Shown here: positions 6,990 through 14,334 of the stretch, piece after piece
Layout: each line of letters starts with the position of its first letter
Numbering within the stretch: position 1 is the first letter of the stretch
Origin: DASTDY01 sp035478375
Lineage (GTDB): Bacteria; Patescibacteriota; Saccharimonadia; Saccharimonadales; EFPC-124
Reading direction: 5' to 3'
DNA length: 24,154 nt
Assembly: GCA_035478375.1 (NCBI GenBank)
Contig: DATIJQ010000023.1
Location: 1-24,154 of the forward strand
Made by a program: the position numbers and the translations under genes
The notes under the pieces: generated by a model
Seen by the model: the letters and a program-made list of their open reading frames with translations, nothing else
Databases searched by the model: none
Told to the model about the DNA's origin: nothing

Positions 6990-7997
6990 ATGACCATTCA
7001 AAACGCACACCAGGCCGACGAACTTGTTAAGGCCGCAAACCATATTGTTATTATTCAGGCCGAAAACCCCGACGGGGACAGCCTGGGCAGTTCGCTGGCA
7101 CTCGAAGCCATTTTTAGCGAACTCGGCAAAAAAGTCACCATGTACTGCGCCATCGACATGCCCGGCTATTTACACTACGCCCAAGGTTGGGACCGCGTAA
7201 CAGATGAATTCCCACGCGATGCCGACCTCACCGTCATTGTTGACACCGCTAGCAGCGCCTTAATGGAGAAGGCGTTAGTGTCCGAAAACCTGGCGCGCAT
7301 TACCGCGCACCCCGTGCTGGTCATCGACCACCACGCCACCGCCAGCGATTTGGCGTTTGAGCACGTGGCAATTAACGATTCGCACGCCGTTGCCACCGGC
7401 GAGCTCATCTTTTACCTTGCAAAACAAGTCGGCTGGCCGCTACCCAAAGACGCCTGCGAAAATTTGGCGATTTCTATTTTAGCCGACTCGCTCGGCCTTA
7501 TTACCGAAGGCACCACCGCCCAAAGCATCTACGCCCTGGCCGGTTTGGTCGAAGGCGGCGCGCGCATTAGCGACATCGAAACCCGCCGCCGCGAATTCAT
7601 GAAAAAGTCGCCCGAAATCTTAGCTTACAAAGGCCGCTTGCTGCAACGCATCGAATATTACTTAGACAACGCGCTGGCCGTTGTGCACATTCCGTGGGAC
7701 GAAATCCACGATTTTAGCGCGCAATATAACCCGTCAGTTTTAGTGCTCGACGAAATGCGCTTAGTAGAGGGCGTGCGCCTCGCCGTCGCCATAAAAACCT
7801 ATCCAGATGGCAAATTAACTGGCAAACTCCGCGCCAACCCAGATGCAAAAATCGCCGAAACAGTGGCAGCGTTCTTTGGCGGCGGCGGGCACCCGTATGC
7901 GGCTGGGTTTAAAATCCATGGTGATACGCTCGAACACATAACAACCGAACTCATCGGCGCAACTGACAAAGCGTTAAAAGATTACGACGCGCGTTAG
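6990..7997 (+). CDS. DHH/DHHA1 phosphoesterase, NrnA-like
   Basis: Members of this family hydrolyse short oligoribonucleotides (nanoRNA) or cyclic dinucleotide products and can act on pAp. The 335-residue length fits NrnA. Visible motifs are NPDGDSLGSS (motif I, about 26-35), VDTA (Asp85), IDHHA (DHH at 113-115), the ILADSLGL segment, and the C-terminal DHHA1 element FGGGGHPYAAGF. The His that normally precedes PDGD by three positions (H-x-x-PDGD) is Ala here (QAENPDGD), which removes one expected metal ligand. The gene follows recR by 35 bp and has its own extended -10 box, so it need not be in the ybaB-recR transcript. Family assignment is firm; activity and substrate are less certain because of the motif I change. 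Confidence 0.88.
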   Translation: MTIQNAHQADELVKAANHIVIIQAENPDGDSLGSSLALEAIFSELGKKVTMYCAIDMPGYLHYAQGWDRVTDEFPRDADLTVIVDTASSALMEKALVSENLARITAHPVLVIDHHATASDLAFEHVAINDSHAVATGELIFYLAKQVGWPLPKDACENLAISILADSLGLITEGTTAQSIYALAGLVEGGARISDIETRRREFMKKSPEILAYKGRLLQRIEYYLDNALAVVHIPWDEIHDFSAQYNPSVLVLDEMRLVEGVRLAVAIKTYPDGKLTGKLRANPDAKIAETVAAFFGGGGHPYAAGFKIHGDTLEHITTELIGATDKALKDYDAR

Positions 7998-7999
7998 TC

Positions 8000-8028
8000 T
8001 TCCAAAACGTAGTCTAAAATTGTATAAT
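8000..8028 (+). promoter_or_regulatory. Promoter of the helicase gene
   Basis: A perfect TATAAT (8023-8028) lies 17 nt after a weak -35-like TTCCAA (8000-8005). Transcription would start near 8035, just before the hairpin at 8040-8066. Confidence 0.6.
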
Positions 8029-8039
8029 ATTACTCGGCT

Positions 8040-8066
8040 CCTTCACAATTCGACAATTTTTGAAGG
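8040..8066 (+). other. Leader hairpin overlapping the helicase ribosome-binding region
   Basis: CCTTCA (8040-8045) pairs with TGAAGG (8061-8066), and AATT (8047-8050) can pair with AATT (8055-8058) inside it. The 3' arm contains the first part of the purine-rich AAGGGAAG that serves as the Shine-Dalgarno region, so the fold could limit translation. It lies at the very 5' end of the predicted mRNA. Confidence 0.5.
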
Positions 8067-8076
8067 GAAGTGATGT

Positions 8077-10236
8077 TTGGTGCGTACGCCGCGGGTGTAC
8101 CAGCGGGCTTGTCTCGATAAGCTGGAGGAGATCCGCAACCAGGGTCGCAAAAAGACATTCGTTATCATGGCCACCGGCCTTGGTAAAACGTTTACGTCGG
8201 CCTACGAAGTTAAACGCTTGCTCAAAAAGGCGCCAGGTAGAGTCCTGTATTTGTGTCACAGCACATATGTACTCGACCAAGCGCACAAGGAATACGAAAG
8301 TATTCTGGGTAGCGACTACAGTTACGGTTTCTTCCACGGAACCGAGAAAAACCTGCACGACGTGGACGTTCTGTTCGCATCGTTCCAGACCATGGCGTCG
8401 TGGCGGACGTTGTTTGCAAAAAACGAATTCCGCTACATCGTTGTGGACGAGGTGCACCGCGCCCAAGCTGCAACCTTCCAACCGACGGTTGAGTATTTCG
8501 ACGCCGACTTTTTGCTTGGTCTGACCGCGACGCCGTACCGCGGCGATGGCTTGAACATTGCCGATTTGTTCGGCGAGTACGCGTTTAGGCTGGAGCTCTT
8601 TGAGGCTTTAGCCAAACGCTATACCTGCGACATCGACTACCGCATCATGACCGACGAGTTGCAAAACTTGGAGGTTCTTGACACGCCTACCGGCAAGCTC
8701 AGCATTAAGGAACTGAACCGCAAAATCTTCGTACCAAAGCGGGACGAAGAAATTGCGCGCATCATCCAAGAAAAGGCCGCAGCTCACACCAGAAATCCAC
8801 GGATTATGGTGTTCTGCGCGTCGATTCAGCATGCCGATAACATGGCAGCTCTTATGCCAAATTCGGTCGTGCTGCATTCCGACCTGTCGGACAAAAAGAA
8901 GGATGAGGCGCTCCGCAAGTTCCGTTCCGGGGCAGCAACAACCATCATCACCGTCGACGCTCTTAACGAGGGTTTCGATGTGCCTGATGTAAACGTGGTT
9001 GTGTTCTTGCGCTCGACCTGTTCGCTGCGAATCTTTTTGCAGCAGCTCGGACGTGGCGCGCGGTGGGTTAAGGGCAAGATCTTGCTGGCGCTCGACTTCG
9101 TCGCTAACTGTCAGCGGTTTGAGATGATCGAGCAGTTGCAGAAGGGCGTGAAACGAAGTCTCGAAGCTATCGGCACCGACGAAGATGATGGTCTCGAACC
9201 GCTCGAAGGCACCTCTGGACGAGCGGAAGCGTTTACGCTCACGCTTGATGGCGTAAGGTTTAATGAACGAGTATGGAAGATATTCGATGTAATAGAAAAG
9301 GTACGCCTAGGCTACACCGTGGAAAGCCTATCGGAACAGCTTCTACGCAAGGCACAACAGATAGGACGTGCGCCGACGAGAGATGAAGTTAATGCCGATC
9401 CGGAGATGGCGTCCGTAGATACCTTTACGAATATTTTTGGAACCAACTGGAATAGCGTACTTAAAACAGTCGGGCTAGCCTTAAATCTCAAGGTTGGCTA
9501 TACTAAAGCCGAGCTCACCGAACAGCTTCGAAATAAAGTAAAGAAACTCGGTAGGACGCCTTCAGGGAAAGAAGTCGACGCCGATCCGGAGATGGCGTCG
9601 ACCGGAACTTTTCGTAATGTCTTCAACACTACCTGGAATGGTGTTTTAAAGGAGCTGGAACTTAAGTACATTCCCACAAAGGATGACCTCATTCGGCAGC
9701 TTCGCAGTAAAGCAAAGGAATTGGGTAAGAACCCTACACAGGGCGATGTCAAAGCTGATCCGGATATGGCGCCTGTATATACTTTCACACAGACCTTTAA
9801 GAGTAGCTGGAATGGTGTATTGAAAGCTGCTGGATTTGAAGTTGCCATACAGCCTGATTACACTATTGAACAACTCACTCAACAGCTTCTCCGTAAGGCA
9901 AAGGAGTTAGGTAAAACACCCACGACAGAAGAAGTCGATGTCGATCCAGAAATGGCATCGTCAGGAGTTATTAAGCGCGTTTTTGGAACAAACTGGAATG
10001 GGGTATTGAGGAGACTAAATCTTGGTATAAATCGTCGCAACTATACAAAAGAGCAACTCACTCAACAGCTACTCAAAAAAGCAGAGGAATTGGGCAAAAC
10101 ACCAACAATAGATATAGTTCGTGCGGATCCCGAAATGGCAAATCCGATTACATATATGAAAGCCTTCGGAACTAACTGGAGTGGTGTGCTAGAGGCGTTG
10201 GATCTCAAAGTCAACATACGGAGGAATAAAAGATAA
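8077..10236 (+). CDS. SF2 DExH helicase with five C-terminal HNR-like repeats
   Basis: The 719-residue protein has a complete superfamily 2 helicase core: a Q-like VYQRACLDKL (about 7-16), Walker A MATGLGKT (31-38), DEVH (124-127), TATP (150-153), motif V NEGFDVPDVNVVV and motif VI QQLGRGAR (322-329). It resembles the ResIII/DEAD family but no nuclease or methylase domain is attached. From about residue 413 to the end there are five copies of a ~60-residue repeat of the form YT..QL..QL..KA.ELG.TPT..EV.ADPEMA...TF...FGTNWNGVL...L. This fits the homing-endonuclease-associated repeat (HNR, PF18780 type), thought to bind DNA. Start is TTG 8077 or the next codon GTG 8080; both follow AAGGGAAG. The repeats are AT-richer in codon choice than the core. 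Role is unknown: repair, defence or mobile-element origin are all possible. Confidence 0.85.
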   Translation: MVRTPRVYQRACLDKLEEIRNQGRKKTFVIMATGLGKTFTSAYEVKRLLKKAPGRVLYLCHSTYVLDQAHKEYESILGSDYSYGFFHGTEKNLHDVDVLFASFQTMASWRTLFAKNEFRYIVVDEVHRAQAATFQPTVEYFDADFLLGLTATPYRGDGLNIADLFGEYAFRLELFEALAKRYTCDIDYRIMTDELQNLEVLDTPTGKLSIKELNRKIFVPKRDEEIARIIQEKAAAHTRNPRIMVFCASIQHADNMAALMPNSVVLHSDLSDKKKDEALRKFRSGAATTIITVDALNEGFDVPDVNVVVFLRSTCSLRIFLQQLGRGARWVKGKILLALDFVANCQRFEMIEQLQKGVKRSLEAIGTDEDDGLEPLEGTSGRAEAFTLTLDGVRFNERVWKIFDVIEKVRLGYTVESLSEQLLRKAQQIGRAPTRDEVNADPEMASVDTFTNIFGTNWNSVLKTVGLALNLKVGYTKAELTEQLRNKVKKLGRTPSGKEVDADPEMASTGTFRNVFNTTWNGVLKELELKYIPTKDDLIRQLRSKAKELGKNPTQGDVKADPDMAPVYTFTQTFKSSWNGVLKAAGFEVAIQPDYTIEQLTQQLLRKAKELGKTPTTEEVDVDPEMASSGVIKRVFGTNWNGVLRRLNLGINRRNYTKEQLTQQLLKKAEELGKTPTIDIVRADPEMANPITYMKAFGTNWSGVLEALDLKVNIRRNKR
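9313..10233 (+). repeat. Five tandem coding repeats (HNR-like)
   Basis: Repeat units begin at 9313, 9499, 9673, 9859 and 10042, about 174-190 bp each (residues 413, 475, 533, 595, 656). Each shows the KA.ELG.(T/N)P...(E/D)V..DP(E/D)MA...FG(T)NW.GVL pattern. Units 4 and 5 are closest at the DNA level, sharing for example CAACTCACTCAACAGCT, which suggests a recent duplication at the 3' end. Confidence 0.8.
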
Positions 10237-10248
10237 ACGTCACACCCA

Positions 10249-10274
10249 GAGCTTCTTCGAAGATCCAAAAGCTC
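10249..10274 (+). other. Small hairpin after the helicase gene
   Basis: GAGCTT (10249-10254) pairs with AAGCTC (10269-10274). The loop holds the self-complementary TTCGAA. No T-run follows, so it may be only a minor 3' structure. It opens the 218-bp gap before cysS. Confidence 0.35.
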
Positions 10275-10330
10275 GGCTATAACAAAAAATTTGCAACTAA
10301 CTCTTCAAAGTCAAATGTTTAAGAGCTCCC

Positions 10331-10356
10331 GCCCGGCGACTGCAATGTCGCCGGGC
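10331..10356 (+). terminator. Strong 10-bp hairpin between helicase and cysS
   Basis: GCCCGGCGAC and GTCGCCGGGC form a perfect 10-bp stem with a TGCAAT loop. This is the most stable structure in the 10237-10454 gap. The following bases (AAAGAGCCTTGTTGG) contain no long T-run, so it is a likely but not perfect terminator for the helicase transcript. Confidence 0.6.
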
Positions 10357-10381
10357 AAAGAGCCTTGTTGGTTTACGAATC

Positions 10382-10398
10382 ACGTAAAAATTTTACGT
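10382..10398. promoter_or_regulatory. Near-perfect palindrome, candidate operator
   Basis: ACGTAAAA-A-TTTTACGT is a 17-bp palindrome with a single central base, followed directly by GCTCGTGAGC (10400-10409), another short inverted repeat. It lies 45-61 bp upstream of the cysS -10 box. It could bind a dimeric regulator or act as a weak bidirectional terminator. Confidence 0.4.
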
Positions 10399-10442
10399 CG
10401 CTCGTGAGCTAATAACCTCTCCTCATATGACCCAAAACAGGT

Positions 10443-10448
10443 TACTAT
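10443..10448 (+). promoter_or_regulatory. -10 box for leaderless cysS
   Basis: TACTAT ends 6 nt before the cysS ATG at 10455, so the predicted first transcribed base is the A of ATG. There is no SD. The hexamer is not a strong consensus match and no -35 box is clear. Confidence 0.4.
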
Positions 10449-10454
10449 TAAACC

Positions 10455-11858
10455 ATGCAATTATTCAATACCCTCACCCGCAAGCTAGAACATTTTACGC
10501 CGCAAACGCCTGGCGAGGTGACGCTTTACACCTGTGGCCCAACGGTGTACGACTACCAGCACATTGGCAATTACAGTGCCTACGTTCGTTGGGACACATT
10601 GGTGCGCACGCTGCGCGAGAGCGGCTACGCGGTTGATTGGGTCATGAACATTACCGACGTCGGCCACTTAGTCAGCGACGCCGACGAAGGCGAAGACAAG
10701 CTACAAAAAGGCGCCAAGCGCGAAGGCAAAACCGCCTGGGACGTCGCCAAATTTTATATGGATGACTTTTTGCTTGGACTCAAAGCGCTGAACGTGTTAA
10801 CACCCACACATGTCGTGCGCGCCACCGACCATATTGCCGAACAAATCGCGCTTATTAAAACGCTCGAACAAAAAGGCTACACTTACATTATTGACGACGG
10901 CGTGTATTTTGACACCAGTAAATCGCCAGATTACGGCTACCTTGCACGGTTGGACGTAAAAAACTTGCAAGCCGGCGCGCGGGTAGAATTTAACAAGCAA
11001 AAGCGTAACGTAACCGATTTTGCTTTGTGGAAATTCACGCCAGCAGGCCAAAAACGCGACATGGAATGGGACAGCCCGTGGGGCAAAGGTTTCCCGGGTT
11101 GGCACATAGAGTGCTCGGTCATGGCCATGAAATATTTGGGCGAAACGCTGGACATCCACACTGGTGGCATCGACCATTTGCCGGTACACCACATAAACGA
11201 AATCGCCCAGTCCGAGGCAGCAACGGGCAAACAATTTGCGCGGTTTTGGTTGCACTGCAATCACTTAATGGTCGAGGGCTCTAAAATTTCAAAAAGCGCT
11301 GGCAACGGGATCTTACTACACAACTTAGCAGAACAAGGTTTTAATGCTCTCGATGTGCGCATGCTACTTTTGCAAAGTCATTACCGCACGCAAGCCAACT
11401 TTACCATGGACGGCCTGCGTGCCGCCCGCCAACGTCGCCTAAGTTTGCAGGCGTTTGCCGATTTGCGTTTCCAGACCGTCGAAGCAGGCGAGTTGAACGC
11501 CCAAAGCTTTACCGAAACACATAACGTTATGCTAGAAGAACTGCAAAATGACCTCGGCACACCAGACGCCTTAGCCGCACTCAGCACGCTTGCCGAAAGT
11601 GCACAGACATATTTAGTGGGGAGCGACGCCGCAAGGGCATTCGCTGATTTTGTAGCGTTCTTAGACCGCGTTTTTGGGCTCAAATTAGGTGACAGCAAAG
11701 ACATTACCGTTGGTCAAAAACAGCTAATTACTGAGCGCGAAACTGCTCGCGCTGCAAAAGATTTTGCCAAAGCCGACACACTGCGCGCAGAGTTAGAAGC
11801 TCAAAAAATCACCGTCCGCGACACGCCACTTGGCACAATATGGGCGCGTAGCGACTAA
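10455..11858 (+). CDS. cysS: Cysteinyl-tRNA synthetase
   Basis: This class I synthetase charges tRNA-Cys with cysteine. The 467-residue protein has family-typical length and motifs: TCGPTVYDYQHIGN (Cys27 and the HIGN signature at 36-39), NITDVGH, WHIECSVMAMKYLG (Cys220), GGIDHLPVHHINEIAQSEA (His245, Glu249) and the KMSKS-type KISKS (277-281). All four zinc ligands expected from E. coli CysRS (Cys, Cys, His, Glu) are in place, in contrast to the lost zinc sites of DnaX and RecR here. The C-terminal end ITVRDTPLGTIWARS is typical. The stop overlaps the convergent membrane-protein gene by 4 nt. The start at 10455 gives the usual short N-terminus before TLYTCGPTVY. Identification is secure. Confidence 0.97.
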   Translation: MQLFNTLTRKLEHFTPQTPGEVTLYTCGPTVYDYQHIGNYSAYVRWDTLVRTLRESGYAVDWVMNITDVGHLVSDADEGEDKLQKGAKREGKTAWDVAKFYMDDFLLGLKALNVLTPTHVVRATDHIAEQIALIKTLEQKGYTYIIDDGVYFDTSKSPDYGYLARLDVKNLQAGARVEFNKQKRNVTDFALWKFTPAGQKRDMEWDSPWGKGFPGWHIECSVMAMKYLGETLDIHTGGIDHLPVHHINEIAQSEAATGKQFARFWLHCNHLMVEGSKISKSAGNGILLHNLAEQGFNALDVRMLLLQSHYRTQANFTMDGLRAARQRRLSLQAFADLRFQTVEAGELNAQSFTETHNVMLEELQNDLGTPDALAALSTLAESAQTYLVGSDAARAFADFVAFLDRVFGLKLGDSKDITVGQKQLITERETARAAKDFAKADTLRAELEAQKITVRDTPLGTIWARSD

Positions 11859-13000
11859 GCTTCTTCGGCTTTGGCTTCGGCACGCGTTAAGCGATGCCAT
11901 AGTTTGCGCTTTTGCGTTGCGGTTTCGGTAGGCTTATGCCTATGTTCCATGTAGTCGATTAAAATAACGCGAATACAGCCGGCAATCGGAATCGCGACAA
12001 TACCACCAACCAACCCAAGCAAGCTAATACCAACCAAAATTGCTACGATTATTGACAACGCGCTTAGCGCAACCGTACGCGACTGCACTACCGGTTGTAT
12101 AAAATTGTTTTCGATTTGCTGGTAGACCAAAAAGTAAACTAGGTAAATAACTGCTGCGCTCGGATCGCTAAATAGTAGCACCAAAAAGACAATCAGGGCG
12201 CCTAATGTTGAGCCAACAACCGGCACTAAATCGGTCAAAAATATAATGCCTGTCAGCGGAATAACAGCGGTCAGTGGCACTTGGAAGAACGTGGCCAAAA
12301 GTAACAACGTCGTAAGGCCAGCGGCTGCCGAAATACTTGCCACAAGCACCTGACCATTGACGTAACTCGCCACAACGCGGTACATTTTTACGGCCAATTT
12401 TTGGTGGCGCTGCAATTTTTGCTTGTTGTAATACAGGCTCCACAGTCGGTCAAGCCATGTTGGGCCTTCGATAAGCATTAAAAATGTCAGTACCAGCACC
12501 GTAATAAGCGAAATTACTCCAGTCAAAACCGACGACACGCCACTCACAACCGAGCTACCAAGCCCTTGCGCCACGCCAGCCGCCTGTTGCTGTGCACCGC
12601 TAACCAACTGGTTGAGCTCATCTTGCAAATTGTAGCGGTTAATAAAATCAGCCGCAAAACCATGTTGCGAGCTTAAATCTTGAATGTAGCCAGGGAACGA
12701 ACCAATAAACCGGTTAGTCTGATCAATAATTGGCGGCAAAGCAATATAAATAAATACGCCCACAACCGCGAGCACAATAATATACGACAATGCCGTCGCC
12801 AAAACGCGGCTGTGACCTGGCAATTTGCCCGCTAACTTACTGACCGGTGGGTTAAGTGCCAGCGCCAAAAAGAACGAGATCCCAATAATCGTCAGTGCAA
12901 ACGCCAGCTTTAAAATCATAAAAATGACGACTGCAAACCCAGTTACAACCAGCAGGAGGCGCACGAAAGTTTTAGTGTCGACGTCTATTTTGAGTTTCAT
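11855..13000 (-). CDS. AI-2E/PerM family membrane transporter
   Basis: The 381-residue protein has the layout of the AI-2E transporter (PerM/TqsA) family: two hydrophobic N-terminal helices, a soluble central region (about residues 90-160, with SQHGFAADFINRYNLQDELNQL), then a block of helices ending in VAIPIAGCIRVILIDYMEHRH. LPVVGSTLGAL-type and YQQIENNFIQPVV segments are hallmarks of the family. Members export autoinducer-2 or act as Na+/H+ antiporters; which applies here cannot be told. The ATG at 13000 is preferred to an upstream in-frame start at 13033 because a good promoter sits just before it. The C-terminal tail is cytosolic, charged and AEAKAEEA-rich. It converges on cysS with a 4-nt overlap of stops and lies 44 bp after the glycoside hydrolase gene. 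Confidence 0.85.
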   Translation of the reverse strand: MKLKIDVDTKTFVRLLLVVTGFAVVIFMILKLAFALTIIGISFFLALALNPPVSKLAGKLPGHSRVLATALSYIIVLAVVGVFIYIALPPIIDQTNRFIGSFPGYIQDLSSQHGFAADFINRYNLQDELNQLVSGAQQQAAGVAQGLGSSVVSGVSSVLTGVISLITVLVLTFLMLIEGPTWLDRLWSLYYNKQKLQRHQKLAVKMYRVVASYVNGQVLVASISAAAGLTTLLLLATFFQVPLTAVIPLTGIIFLTDLVPVVGSTLGALIVFLVLLFSDPSAAVIYLVYFLVYQQIENNFIQPVVQSRTVALSALSIIVAILVGISLLGLVGGIVAIPIAGCIRVILIDYMEHRHKPTETATQKRKLWHRLTRAEAKAEEA

Positions 13001-13010
13001 GTATGCCACA

Positions 13011-13039
13011 ATTATGACAACAATAGCCTGCACTTACAA
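13011..13039 (-). promoter_or_regulatory. Promoter for the AI-2E family gene (leaderless)
   Basis: On the minus strand TTGTAA (plus 13034-13039), 17 nt, then CATAAT (plus 13011-13016) with an upstream TGT making it an extended -10. The ATG is 10 nt after the -10 box, so the leader is 0-4 nt. The -35 box touches the stop region of the upstream hydrolase gene. Confidence 0.65.
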
Positions 13040-13044
13040 GCGCA

Positions 13045-14247
13045 TTAATGCCCCAATAGTTGCTTGAGAGCAGCATACAGTGGTTTTTGTGTACCATCGG
13101 CACGGATGATGCCAAAAAAGTTTTCGTTTGTACCTTGGCCGGCACCAAGATCTTTGTACGTGTACCAAAACAGTGGACCAACCGATGGGTACGTTTTGTA
13201 GGCGGCAACTGACTGCTGGGCGAAATCGACTTGGAATTGCTCGTTAACGTGGTCAGCATGCAAGTCGGTACGGAAATTACCAGCCGCTACAACGTCACCG
13301 GGGCCGCCGGTTGGCGCACCATATTCGGTAGCCCAGATTTGTTTAGATTCGTCACCATTGGCGTTCATAAGACTGCGCAACGACACCGTAGTGTCGGCCA
13401 TTTGCGACCAGCCACTCCAGTCATATATCACATTAGGTAGGGCAGGGTAGGAATACGGGTGGTCGCCAAGCGCATCAAAATAACGACCCGCACCACTGGC
13501 GTACATGCCAGCCAAAAAAGTGCGTGGCGAAATACTTGGCGTTTGGTCAGCCTGCGGCGACAACCCGCCACTAATAACGTGCATGTCTGGCGCTGTAGCT
13601 TTAATAGTTGCGTAGGCAGTTTTTAGTAGCGCAGCGTAGGCTGTTGGGTTGGGGGCGGGCTGCCAAAAGTCAGGGTTATTTGGTTCGTTCCAGATTTCCC
13701 AATAGCTCAAACCTTTAGGGGCGTAGCGTTTTACGGCGGTACGGGCAAAAATAGCAAAATCTTGCACGTTAGCCGGCGCACATTTTGGTGAATCTGCGCA
13801 CTGGCTTTGGCGCGCCCACAGTGGCGTGTAGGCCAAAACACCTAACACGTGCAGGTGGTGGGCGTTTGCCGAGGCAACAATGCGGTCGTATGCCGCCCAG
13901 TTGTAGTCACCAGCACTGCTAGGTTGTACGACCGACCAATCAATATCGGTGCGGATCCAGGTAAAACCAATGCTGGCAATGTCTTGCAACTCGGCATCGA
14001 GCTGCTTTGGTGGCAGCGCCCACAGTGTATTGCCAAGAGCCATACCCATGGTTAGGGGCGTGCTTGGCGACTTTGTTGTTGGCCGAATAATTTGAGGTGC
14101 TAGCGCGCCGTGTGCGATCCGCGCTACGCCAGCAACAACCGCCGCAATACTAACGCCAACAATTACCACACCAATACCAACAGTGGCAAAATCATGACCA
14201 GCAGCAGTAAGTTTTTTCCGCCAGTTTTTATTGGCAACACGCAACAT
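13045..14247 (-). CDS. Membrane-anchored glycoside hydrolase (GH39/GH5-like, clan A)
   Basis: The 400-residue protein has a short basic cytosolic start, one membrane helix (about 21-43) and a TIM-barrel glycosidase domain outside the membrane. Clan GH-A landmarks are clear: YWEIWNEPN carries the acid/base Glu188 and IWATEYGAP the nucleophile Glu308. LGVLAYTPLWA, DALGDHPYSYP and GPLFWYTYKD are further barrel-strand segments. The layout recalls PslG-type GH39 enzymes, which trim the polysaccharide made by the neighbouring biosynthetic genes; that role is inference from the adjacent flippase and glycan operon. The ATG at 14247 follows a TATAAT by 7 nt, with AGAAGGA between them, so the mRNA is likely leaderless. 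It is transcribed divergently from the flippase gene; their -10 boxes are about 43 bp apart. Confidence 0.8.
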   Translation of the reverse strand: MLRVANKNWRKKLTAAGHDFATVGIGVVIVGVSIAAVVAGVARIAHGALAPQIIRPTTKSPSTPLTMGMALGNTLWALPPKQLDAELQDIASIGFTWIRTDIDWSVVQPSSAGDYNWAAYDRIVASANAHHLHVLGVLAYTPLWARQSQCADSPKCAPANVQDFAIFARTAVKRYAPKGLSYWEIWNEPNNPDFWQPAPNPTAYAALLKTAYATIKATAPDMHVISGGLSPQADQTPSISPRTFLAGMYASGAGRYFDALGDHPYSYPALPNVIYDWSGWSQMADTTVSLRSLMNANGDESKQIWATEYGAPTGGPGDVVAAGNFRTDLHADHVNEQFQVDFAQQSVAAYKTYPSVGPLFWYTYKDLGAGQGTNENFFGIIRADGTQKPLYAALKQLLGH

Positions 14248-14254
14248 TCCTTCT

Positions 14255-14260
14255 ATTATA
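14255..14260 (-). promoter_or_regulatory. -10 box for the leaderless glycoside hydrolase gene
   Basis: A perfect TATAAT on the minus strand lies 7 nt before the ATG at 14247, placing the transcription start on the start codon. No good -35 box is visible. It faces away from the flippase promoter. Confidence 0.55.
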
Positions 14261-14303
14261 GCCGAAAACGCATTTCGTGCTGGTATATCTTACGATCACC
14301 ACG

Positions 14304-14328
14304 TATAATATGCGTGAACCTCAAAAGG
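14304..14328 (+). promoter_or_regulatory. -10 box and SD of the flippase gene
   Basis: TATAAT (14304-14309) is followed by AAAAGGA (about 14323-14329) and then the GTG at 14335. The -35 region is weak. The SD spacing of about 5 nt supports GTG 14335 as the start. Confidence 0.55.
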
Positions 14329-14334
14329 ACACTA

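Noticed and set aside
8077..10236. Complete restriction-modification or other known defence system
   Set aside because: The helicase has no methylase, nuclease or specificity partner next to it; neighbours are an NrnA-like enzyme and cysS.
14110..14334. Longer N-terminus of the flippase
   Set aside because: It runs antisense through the start of the hydrolase gene and both promoters; GTG 14335 has an SD.
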